Shown here piece by piece: positions 1-6,250 of a stretch of 14,803 nt of DNA. Positions within the stretch are counted from its first letter, which is position 1; every line of letters starts with the position of its first letter. The position numbers and the translations under genes were made by a program. Source of the stretch: CAYFQH01 sp964345215. Lineage in GTDB: Bacteria; Bacillota; Clostridia; Christensenellales; Aristaeellaceae. Location: NCBI GenBank assembly GCA_964345215.1, contig CAYFQH010000048.1:1-14803 (forward strand), read 5' to 3'. The notes below the pieces were generated by a model. It worked only from the letters and a program-made list of their open reading frames with translations, ran no database searches and had not been told where the DNA came from.

Positions 1-1316
1 CCTGTCCAGCAGAACATATCCACGGGCTGACAGGCGGTAATGGTGTAACCCCCTTTGGCCAACAAGGCGGCATCCCTAGCTTGGGTGGCGGGATCGCAAC
101 TGATGTATACAATCCGTTTAGGGGAAGCTTGTAAAATGGCATTGATTACGGCTTCATCCATGCCCTTGCGGGGCGGGTCTACCACCACAACCTGGGGGTA
201 GAAGCCTTTTTGGAGCAAATGGGGGAAAACCTCTTGGGCATCCCCCTGGTAAAAGACGGCGTTTTCAACACCGTTGGCCTTGGCATTGGCCTTGGCATCA
301 ATAACGGCGGGGGCCACCTGCTCAATCCCCACCACTTTTTTAGCATGGCGCGCCAGCATTAAAGTAATGGTGCCGGCGCCGCAGTAAATATCTACTACTT
401 CTTCTGTGCCGGTTAGCTGGGCAAAGTCAAGGGCGGTTTGGTAAAGTTTTTCTGTTTGAACCGGGTTGATTTGAAAAAAGGATAAGGGAGATAATGAAAA
501 ATGGTGACCGTGAAGGGTATCATCCAGCCGTTCCTGGCCCCATAAAAGCTGGTAGTTGTCCCCTAAAATCACATTGGTGGGCTTGGGCTGCAGGCTTAGT
601 CCAACGCACACAAGGCTTGGCAGGGTGGTTTTTAAGTCATCAATCAATTCCTCTATATGGGGAACAGCCTGGTCTTTAGCTACTAGAATCACCATGACCT
701 TTCGCTCCTGGGATACACGGGTGAGCACGTGGCGTAAAAGGCCCTGGTGGCTTTCTTCGTTATAGGGGGCAATAAGGTAGCGGTTCATCCACCGGCGCAC
801 CACGGCAAGTACAATATTAGCCTCTTCCATGGAAATTTTACATTTATCAATATCAATAATACGGTGACTGCGGGGGGCATAAAAGCCCATTTGTACCTGG
901 CCTGCCTCCCCGCCGATGGGCAGGGCGTTTTTGTTGCGGTAATACCAGGGGTTTTCCATGGGAATGGCCGGGGCAACGGTCATATTGTTAAAGCCGCCAA
1001 TACGGGTAAAGCAATCAATCACCTGCTGGGTTTTCCAATTGAGGGTGGCCTCGTAGGTCATGTGCTGGCCCGAACAGCCCCCGCATTTTGGATAGTAAGG
1101 GCAAGGCGGCTCCTGGCGCTGGGGACTTTTAGTGGCAAGGCTTAAGAGCTTGCCAAAGGCATATTGTTTTTTCACCTGTACCAGCTGGCAAAGGCCCTGC
1201 TCGCCGGGGAGCAGCCCGGGTACAAAAATGGCCATGCCTTCATGGCGGCAAACTCCTTGAAAATTGCTGCCAAGGGTGGTGCAAGTTAAAGTTAATTGTT
1301 GGTTTTTACTAAGCAT
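1..1316 (-). CDS. rlmD: 23S rRNA (uracil-C5)-methyltransferase, RlmD/RumA family (3' end outside window)
   Basis: SAM-dependent enzyme that makes 5-methyluridine in 23S rRNA (U1939, in some Gram-positives also U747, then called RlmCD). Reading from the ATG at 1316 gives 438 open codons with no stop. The order is: an N-terminal TRAM-like beta domain (about residues 5-60); an iron-sulfur cluster site, CPYYPKCGGC with Cys72, Cys78, Cys81, and the fourth Cys159 in DIDKCK; the SFFQINP motif; the SAM-binding motif VVDIYCGAGT; VVVDPPRKGM; and the catalytic-cysteine motif YISCDP. The sequence leaves the window just after QPVDMF, so roughly 15-20 residues are missing by comparison with the family. An AAGGAG site sits 7 bases before the start. 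A good promoter lies at 1347-1375. It appears to be monocistronic. The family call is firm; the exact target uridine cannot be told from sequence alone. Confidence 0.95.
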   Translation of the reverse strand, partial: MLSKNQQLTLTCTTLGSNFQGVCRHEGMAIFVPGLLPGEQGLCQLVQVKKQYAFGKLLSLATKSPQRQEPPCPYYPKCGGCSGQHMTYEATLNWKTQQVIDCFTRIGGFNNMTVAPAIPMENPWYYRNKNALPIGGEAGQVQMGFYAPRSHRIIDIDKCKISMEEANIVLAVVRRWMNRYLIAPYNEESHQGLLRHVLTRVSQERKVMVILVAKDQAVPHIEELIDDLKTTLPSLVCVGLSLQPKPTNVILGDNYQLLWGQERLDDTLHGHHFSLSPLSFFQINPVQTEKLYQTALDFAQLTGTEEVVDIYCGAGTITLMLARHAKKVVGIEQVAPAVIDAKANAKANGVENAVFYQGDAQEVFPHLLQKGFYPQVVVVDPPRKGMDEAVINAILQASPKRIVYISCDPATQARDAALLAKGGYTITACQPVDMFCWT

Positions 1317-1346
1317 AGGCACTCCTTTTATGGTGGTTTCTTTTGT

Positions 1347-1375
1347 AGTATAAAGAAAGGAGCCCTTAAAGGCAA
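1347..1375 (-). promoter_or_regulatory. Sigma-A type promoter of the rRNA methyltransferase gene
   Basis: On the minus strand a -35 box TTGCCT (1370-1375) and a -10 box TATACT (1347-1352) are separated by 17 bases. The expected start of transcription is near 1340, giving a leader of about 25 bases that contains the AAGGAG ribosome site. The spacer holds a near-palindrome GCCTTTAAGGGC that also resembles part of the promoter at 1951-1979. Confidence 0.7.
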
Positions 1376-1518
1376 TAAAAAACAAAAGTTTACCTAATCT
1401 TCACAAAATCACACTTTTCTATTCACTTAAAAAGAGTATGATGAAAAAGCCCTAAAGGGAGGAGAGATGGAAGGCGGTAAAAAGGGGAAAGAACTCAGTG
1501 CCTTTGACAAGAAAAGGT

Positions 1519-1918
1519 TTACCGCCCCTTTCTAAGAAGGGCAAGCACCCCTTCTTCCATGGGCAAATCATAATCCCCCCAAATGCTCTTTCGATGATAA
1601 ACGATACCCTCTTTGGTGTTTTGATCAATATAGCGGAAAAAGGCAATCACCCCTTCTTCTTTTATACAGGTGATAAAGGCGCGGATTTTAACCTTCCCAG
1701 GTGCATGCATATCTACCCCGCAAGGGGCATGAGGGCACTGCCAGCAGCCTAAAAGGCCTTTGGCTTTACAGCAGTTGTATTGATTGATAGCAGCCTTGAG
1801 GGGACAGGCGCTTGCCGCAATGGTTATTGCTGTGGCAGCTGCAATTTTCAGGGTTTTGGCATAAAAAACACAAAAAGCCGCAGGCACCAAGAGTGTGTGG
1901 GGGAGGGGAAGAAGCCAT
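1519..1918 (-). pseudogene. DUF3795-like cysteine-rich protein, frameshifted by a TGAT duplication
   Basis: Two overlapping minus-strand frames together make one DUF3795-like protein. The first frame starts at the ATG ending at 1918, with GAGGTG six bases upstream. It reads MASSPPPHTLGACGFLC and then more cysteines up to GCYQ, and meets a stop soon after. The second frame carries YNCCKAKGLLGCWQCPHAPC, then KIRAFITCIKEEG, YHRKSIWGDYD and stops at 1519. The cysteine spacing, the 'CxxCPxxPC' core and the GIVYHR...GDYD end match my memory of DUF3795 proteins. The break lies at 1777-1789, where the plus strand has TGATTGAT. Removing one TGAT joins the frames as GCYQ-YNCC and leaves a 131-residue protein. 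The function of the family is unknown; the cysteines suggest metal binding (inference). A longer second-frame reading from 1932 exists, but its first 50 residues lack the cysteine motif and look like a shadow. Confidence 0.7.
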
Positions 1919-1950
1919 GGGTTACACCTCAAATCATATTAAGTATGCTT

Positions 1951-1979
1951 ATTGTAGCCTTAAGGGCTTACCTTGTAAA
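1951..1979 (-). promoter_or_regulatory. Promoter of the DUF3795-like gene, overlapping the divergent promoter
   Basis: On the minus strand a -35 box TTTACA (1974-1979) and a -10 box TACAAT (1951-1956) are 17 bases apart, with transcription expected to begin near 1944. Its -35 box overlaps almost completely the -35 box of the plus-strand promoter at 1973-2002. The spacer contains AAGCCCTTAAGGC, a near-palindrome. Confidence 0.65.
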
Positions 1980-2002
1980 AAAAAACAACAAAATGGTATA
2001 AT
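1973..2002 (+). promoter_or_regulatory. Promoter of the secreted beta-helix protein gene
   Basis: A perfect -10 box TATAAT (1997-2002) is preceded at 18 bases by TTGTAA (1973-1978), four of six to consensus. Transcription would start near 2009, leaving a short leader of about 19 bases with AGGAGG at 2015-2020. The -35 box is shared with the opposite promoter. Confidence 0.65.
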
Positions 2003-2027
2003 AAATCATCCGATAGGAGGAATGAAT

Positions 2028-3593
2028 ATGAAAAATAATAAAAAATGGATAAATCTTTTGCTGGCGCTGGTTATGGCAGTAACAGCCATAGGTGCTTTCG
2101 CCCAGCCTGCCCTTGGTGAAGGGCAGCAGGGGGAGGAAAATCAAATTTTATTTACCGGGAATGAGGCAACCATTCAAGGCACCGGTGCCCAGCATGATGG
2201 AAGGGTTACTACCATTAACCAAGGGGGAACTTATAGGCTGGCCGGCAGCTATAATGGGCAAATTGTGATAGACGCAATTGATAAAGGGAAAGTAACCCTG
2301 GTGTTAAACGGGTTGACCCTTTCATCTCCCGATGGTCCCGCCCTTTGGGAAAAACAGAGCGGGGGCCTTGAAATTGTTTTGACTGAAAATACCCAAAACA
2401 CCTTTAGCGATGGATATAAATACACAATAGATGAGCAAGATAAACTGAACGGGGCTCTGCATGTAAAAAATAGTTTAACCATTACAGGTCAGGGCAGCCT
2501 CAGCCTTACTGGCAACTACGAAAATGGGATGACCGTTAAAGATGATTTGGTTATTGAAGCGGGCACCCTTACCATCACCAGCAACGAAAAAGGCATTAAG
2601 GCCAAAAATATGTACCTAAATGGCGGGACTGTGACCATTAACAGCAAAGACGATGCCATGAACGCCGGAGGAAGCATTACCATTTTAGACGGGAACTACA
2701 CCCTTACTTGCGGCGACGATGGTATCCATGCCGATGAGGATTTGTTGGTACAAGGGGGCAATATTACCATCAACACCCAAAACGAGGGAATGGAAGCTGC
2801 CCGCATTACCTTTGCCGGGGGTAGTACTGCCATTTATGCTTTAGATGATGGAATAAACGCAGATGGTGGAGATGATGCAGCTGTTTATAAAGAAAATGGT
2901 AAAAAAGATGGGGAGGCTGTTCAAGAAAATGTATATGTAAGCATAGAAGGTGGAGAAATATATATTTCCACCGGCGAGGGAGACGGTCTGGATTCTAACG
3001 GCAATGTGATGATGTCCGGGGGCACCCTCACCATCGAAGGAATGGAAGGCGAGCGGGAAGCAGCCATTGATTATAACGGCACCTTTGAACTAACCGGGGG
3101 GAGGGTTATTGCCCTTGGAGGTGCCCAAATGGGGCAGGCCCCCACCAGCGAAAATCAGAGTGTTTTAGTGTTGTACCAAATGGGGCAAAAAGAAATTCCT
3201 TTTACCCTTCAAAGTGCCCTGGGGGAAGAAATACTCACCTTTACACCTCAAAAAAACTACCAAATGGTGGTTTTAACCCATGAGAACTTAACCGAAGGGG
3301 AAACCTATACCCTGCTTATTGGAGAAGAAGCCTTTACTTTTGAAAACATTACAAAGGGCGTAAATCAATTAGGACAGGGGGGAGGAAAGAAGGACCCTGA
3401 GGGAAGGGGAGGTATGGCCTTTGATGGCAGCCAGCCGTCCAAGGGAGGGAAACCGCTTCAAAGGCAGCGGCCCGATTGGATTAGCGAAGAAACTCCGCTG
3501 GAGTCTCCTGAGGGTTTTGAACTGCCCGAGGGAATGGGGAGGTCTGAAGGCATGGCTCCGCCTATAAATGAAAAGAACACAGTAAATCCTTGA
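2028..3593 (+). CDS. Secreted beta-helix carbohydrate-binding protein (Cthe_2159 / DUF4353 type)
   Basis: A 521-residue exported protein. I chose the ATG at 2028 because AGGAGG lies seven bases upstream and a typical signal peptide follows: KNNKK, a hydrophobic stretch at residues 8-24, and AFA-QP as probable cleavage site near residue 25. The body resembles the Cthe_2159 family, a right-handed beta-helix reported to bind cellulose-like or acidic polysaccharides with calcium. From residue 174 at least five consecutive rungs of 21-23 residues can be laid under each other, each of the form GGTxTIxxxxDDGIxA; several carry the DDGI/DDAM acidic pair that could bind calcium (inference). A further rung set follows near residues 310-360. 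After about residue 450 the protein turns into a Gly, Pro and Glu-rich tail with no visible sorting signal. There is a lone Cys in a GDDG rung. It stands alone; the next gene begins after a hairpin. Confidence 0.85.
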   Translation: MKNNKKWINLLLALVMAVTAIGAFAQPALGEGQQGEENQILFTGNEATIQGTGAQHDGRVTTINQGGTYRLAGSYNGQIVIDAIDKGKVTLVLNGLTLSSPDGPALWEKQSGGLEIVLTENTQNTFSDGYKYTIDEQDKLNGALHVKNSLTITGQGSLSLTGNYENGMTVKDDLVIEAGTLTITSNEKGIKAKNMYLNGGTVTINSKDDAMNAGGSITILDGNYTLTCGDDGIHADEDLLVQGGNITINTQNEGMEAARITFAGGSTAIYALDDGINADGGDDAAVYKENGKKDGEAVQENVYVSIEGGEIYISTGEGDGLDSNGNVMMSGGTLTIEGMEGEREAAIDYNGTFELTGGRVIALGGAQMGQAPTSENQSVLVLYQMGQKEIPFTLQSALGEEILTFTPQKNYQMVVLTHENLTEGETYTLLIGEEAFTFENITKGVNQLGQGGGKKDPEGRGGMAFDGSQPSKGGKPLQRQRPDWISEETPLESPEGFELPEGMGRSEGMAPPINEKNTVNP

Positions 3594-3610
3594 TGGTTAA
3601 AACCCGTAAC

Positions 3611-3646
3611 ACAAATCCCAATCTGGTTTTATTGATTGGGATTTGT
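3611..3646 (+). repeat. 13-bp inverted repeat, possible 3' end hairpin
   Basis: ACAAATCCCAATC (3611-3623) and GATTGGGATTTGT (3634-3646) are perfectly complementary around a 10-base loop. It follows the beta-helix gene by 17 bases. No T-run follows, so it may mark or protect an mRNA 3' end rather than act as a classical terminator. It lies 33 bases before the kinase start. Confidence 0.55.
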
Positions 3647-3678
3647 ATTATGATAAAGGGATCAAAAGGAGTGAAAAA

Positions 3679-4216
3679 ATGAAAAAATCCTTTATTATTG
3701 CCCTTAATAGCATATCCGCAGGTGGGAAGACTACCCTTGTAAAGGCCCTTGAAAGGGCTTTGCCCCGAGCCAAAGCCCTTTACTTTGATGACCGAGATTA
3801 CGATGTGCAAAGCGGCATTGAGGATATTGTGGCCTGGGACCGAGAGGGTGGGGATGTGAATCAATTTAATCTGCAACTCTTTAAAAAAGACATCCTTGGC
3901 CTCATCAATCAAAATACCGACTATATTTTGTTGGACTACCCCCTTTGATTACCGCCATTATCTTATTGGCCCTTATATCGGCTACGCTATTTTTATTGAT
4001 ACGCCTTTAGATATTGCCCTGGCAAGACGTTTGCTGCGGGATTACGGCAATGGCGATGAGAAAAAACTGTTAGCGGATATGCAATATTACTTAAATCATG
4101 GGCGGCAGGCATATATAAATGGTAGTGCCGCCGGTAGAGCCAAGGCAGACTTGGTTATTGACGGTAGCCGCTCTGTAGCCGAGATGGTAAAAGAGTTGAC
4201 GAGTAAGTTTGTTTAA
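3679..4216 (+). pseudogene. P-loop uridine-kinase-like protein, +1 frameshift at a CUU UGA site
   Basis: Two frames together encode one nucleoside-kinase-like P-loop protein of about 178 residues. Frame one starts at ATG 3679 behind AAAGGAG (3665-3671). It has the Walker A variant NSISAGGKTTL, then ALYFDDRDYD and ends ILLDYPL-stop at 3948. Frame two continues FDYRHYLIGPYIGYAIFIDT, PLDIALARRLLRDYG, and VIDGS near the C-terminus, stopping at 4216. I recall the family joining these as DYPF-x-Y, so the simplest history is one extra C in the CCCCC run at 3939-3943. The break creates CCC CTT TGA, the same CUU UGA hexamer used for +1 frameshifting in prfB; a +1 slip there would also give a full-length product. 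The kinase family is clear; the substrate is not. Neither half alone keeps both the P-loop and the lid region. Confidence 0.75.
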
Positions 4217-4223
4217 CTAAACT

Positions 4224-4295
4224 AAAAGGCTAACAAAAAAATTTAAAAACACTGAAAGAATTGGAACGAGGACATAAAACAATGTGTAGCCTTTT
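4224..4295. terminator. Weak possible bidirectional terminator between convergent genes
   Basis: AAAAGGCTA (4224-4232) and TAGCCTTTT (4287-4295) form a 9-bp inverted repeat around a 54-base AT-rich loop, with T-runs outside each arm. It lies between the plus-strand kinase and the minus-strand methyltransferase, where a shared terminator is expected. The long loop makes it weak. Confidence 0.3.
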
Positions 4296-4296
4296 T

Positions 4297-5121
4297 TCAC
4301 ATTAACTTTCGCTGGCGAAGGGTCTCGTACAACACGGTTGTTACAGCGCAGCTAACATTTAAAGAGGTGGCGGTAGCGGTTTCGACCATGGGGATAGTTA
4401 CCAGGGTATCGCTAAGTGCAGTGAAATGCTGGTTCAATCCATCGGTTTCGTTGCCGACTAAAATGACAACCGGCCCTGTAAAATTAGCTTCATAGAGCTT
4501 TACCTGGTTGTGGGCTGTTGTGCCTATTAAGGTTAAGGCCGGATAGGTCTTTTTTAGATCAAGTAAAAAGCCGTCAATCTGTGCATTGCTGGTAAGCCTG
4601 GCAAAGGGAACTTTAAAAAAAGAGCCCATGGTAGAAGTGACGACATCCGGGTCGTATGGATCGACCCCGTGGCCGGTAAGAATAAGGCCGCTTACGCCAA
4701 AGGCATCGCAGGAGCGAATCAGGGTTCCTAAATTACCTTTGTTGGAAGGCCGGTCGAATAAAACAAAAATGGGGTTGTCAGCTGTAGGCTTAAAGAAGTC
4801 TCCCTCTCTTCGCATGCATACAAGGGCTATTAATTCAGATGAGTCTGTTTTATTGCTGATTTTAGCCATCAGGGGCAATGTAAGCTCGTAGTTCAGCTCT
4901 GTTTTGGTTGTTGCCAATACATTCTTTGCTCAGGCTGAAAGTTCCTTTTCAAAAGAATAAATAAAAGACTTTATAAGCCATCCGTTGGAAAGCGCCTGGT
5001 TAATATTGCGCACACCCTCTACTAAAAAAGTTCCGTGGCGGCTGCGTTTATTGCGGTTCGTTTGCAAAACCTCAAACATTTGGTACGTGGCGTTTTCAGA
5101 AAAAATGCGCTGGGTTTTCAT
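4297..5121 (-). pseudogene. TrmH/SpoU-family 23S rRNA 2'-O-methyltransferase with one in-frame UGA
   Basis: One reading frame of 274 sense positions runs from ATG 5121, behind AGGAGG eight bases upstream, to a TGA at 4297-4299. It is interrupted by a single TGA at 4930-4932. The N-terminal part (MKTQRIFSENATYQ, then GTFLVEGVRNINQAL) is the substrate-binding domain of TrmH-like rRNA methyltransferases. The C-terminal part is the knotted SAM domain: SNKGNLGTLIRSCDAFG, VILVGNETDGL, IPMVETATATSLNVSCA. The interruption falls in the linker at FEKELSA-stop-AKNVLATT, where a Trp (TGG) would fit; one G-to-A change explains it. The catalytic domain alone could be started from the TTG at 4917, but no good ribosome site is seen. 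UGA also ends this gene, the beta-helix gene and the ClbS gene, so the codon is not generally Trp here. The family call is sure; functionality is doubtful. Confidence 0.8.
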
Positions 5122-5605
5122 AAACCTATCCTCCTCTTTGTTTTTAAACCAAATAGGTATCATTGGCTTACAAAGCCTTAGGCCCACGGCATAGCATTAC
5201 AAAAGGCCAATATGATGATATGTATTATATCTACTTTGGATAAAAATGGCCAATATTGAGGTCAAAAAAGATGAAAAACGGATGAAATAAAAACAATCAA
5301 AGCCAATAATTGAACATACCGTTGTCATGTTTAAAGTGTTACAATAAAATAAATCGCGGGCAAAGTGGGCTGTTTTATTGCTCTTGCGGTCATCGGTGCT
5401 AAAGAATAGATGGTGGCGGAACTGCCCTTAACAACGATAGTGCCTGCATCCAGCAGCAGCTGTGGGCGGTTACCTGGTTACCTATTCTAGTTTGGGGAGC
5501 AGGTGAGAGATGACAAAAGCCATGGGCAGGGAAGCCGTGGAAGAAGTAAAAAGGAATGCCATTTTTATTTTGAAACCAATAACAACGGGAAAGGGGATTG
5601 ATGAT
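5122..5605. other. 484-base non-coding stretch: divergent upstream region with small repeats
   Basis: This separates the minus-strand methyltransferase from the ClbS-like gene. It holds the direct repeat GGCCAATAT at 5205-5213 and 5248-5256 (43-base spacing) and an inverted repeat CAATAAAA/TTTTATTG at 5342-5349 and 5373-5380. Between 5352 and 5486 a broken plus-strand frame reads IAGKVGCFIALAVIGAKE, stop, MVAELPLTTIVPASSSS. It might be a gene fossil but I do not recognise it. An in-frame ATG at 5510 could extend the ClbS-like protein by 32 residues. No convincing sigma-A promoter was found in either direction. Confidence 0.4.
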
Positions 5606-6124
5606 ATGGCCAGGGCTACAACCAAAGAAGAGCTCCTTTCAACTGCCCAAGAACAGTTTGAAAAGCTTTTAAACTTTATTGATACCATGCCTGCTCAAGA
5701 ACAGCAAGGGGCTTTTTTGTTTGAAGACAGGGATAAGAACCTGCGAGATGTGTTAACACATCTTCACCAGTGGCATAATATGATGAAAAACTGGCACCGC
5801 ATTGGCACCATTGAAGGGGGCCTGCCCCAGGTGCCTGGAGAGAGCTATACTTGGCGCACTTTGCCAGAATTAAATCATAAAATTTGGGTCCAATGCCAAA
5901 GCATCCCTTTAGAAGATAGCAAGGGGCTGCTCCAGCAAAGCCATCAAAAAATGATGGAGCTGATTGAAGGGCATACTAATGAAGAACTTTTTGAGAAAAA
6001 GGTATACCCCTGGACTAAAACCACCACCCTTGGGGCCTACTTTGTAAGCAGTACCGCCAGCCATTACGATTGGGCACTAAAAAAGCTTAAAAAACACCAT
6101 AGAACCTATAGCAAGGCCCGCTGA
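5606..6124 (+). CDS. ClbS/DfsB-family (DinB-like, DUF1706) four-helix bundle protein
   Basis: 172 residues from the ATG at 5606, which gives the family's usual opening MARATTKEELLSTAQEQFEKL. The motifs RDVLTHLHQWHNMM and SHYDWALKKLKKHH near the C-terminus are typical of DUF1706. ClbS itself is a cyclopropane hydrolase that protects colibactin producers from their own genotoxin. Most relatives, including those in Bacillota, lie outside colibactin clusters and have unknown substrates, and no such cluster is visible here. A purine-rich AAGGGG lies about ten bases before the start. The same frame is open from ATG 5510, with AGGTGAG just before it, so a 204-residue form is possible but would have a non-family N-terminus. 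It ends with TGA. A likely weak terminator overlaps the end. Confidence 0.82.
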   Translation: MARATTKEELLSTAQEQFEKLLNFIDTMPAQEQQGAFLFEDRDKNLRDVLTHLHQWHNMMKNWHRIGTIEGGLPQVPGESYTWRTLPELNHKIWVQCQSIPLEDSKGLLQQSHQKMMELIEGHTNEELFEKKVYPWTKTTTLGAYFVSSTASHYDWALKKLKKHHRTYSKAR

Positions 6125-6138
6125 TATGGTGGTTTTTT
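6095..6138 (+). terminator. Weak candidate terminator overlapping the ClbS-like gene end
   Basis: CACCAT (6095-6100) can pair with ATGGTG (6126-6131), followed after one base by six T at 6133-6138. The stem spans the stop codon, is short and has a 25-base loop, so it is tentative. Confidence 0.35.
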
Positions 6139-6250
6139 CTTTGTAACAAAGGGCCCTTATTGGTAAAAGGAAAGGAGTTTATGGTAAAATAATATCCATG
6201 TGGAACAACAACCTTTGAAATTGCAAAAAAGGCTTTTAAGGGAGAAGAAT

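Noticed and set aside
747..1145. Long plus-strand open frame opposite the rRNA methyltransferase
   Set aside because: It is antisense to a gene with full family motifs, has no ribosome site and shows no family features.
1473..1526. GGCGGTAAA/TTTACCGCC inverted repeat spanning the end of the DUF3795-like gene
   Set aside because: The arms are 36 bases apart and no T-run follows on the minus strand, so I do not call it a terminator. A smaller CCCTTTAGGG-CTTTTT element near 1446-1463 is also too weak.
1812..2027. N-terminal extension of the beta-helix protein
   Set aside because: The frame is open, but the ribosome site, signal peptide and promoter all place the start at 2028; the extension runs antisense to the DUF3795-like gene.
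4297..5121. UGA read as Trp or selenocysteine in the methyltransferase
   Set aside because: UGA ends this gene and at least two neighbours and Trp is otherwise TGG. No convincing SECIS-like hairpin directly follows the codon, and the family is not known to use selenocysteine.
6181..6219. Tiny leader peptides (M-V-K-stop and M-W-N-N-N-L-stop) before metallophosphoesterase copy 1
   Set aside because: The first has a ribosome-site match, but only three bases away, and neither contains a regulatory codon run or an attenuator hairpin.
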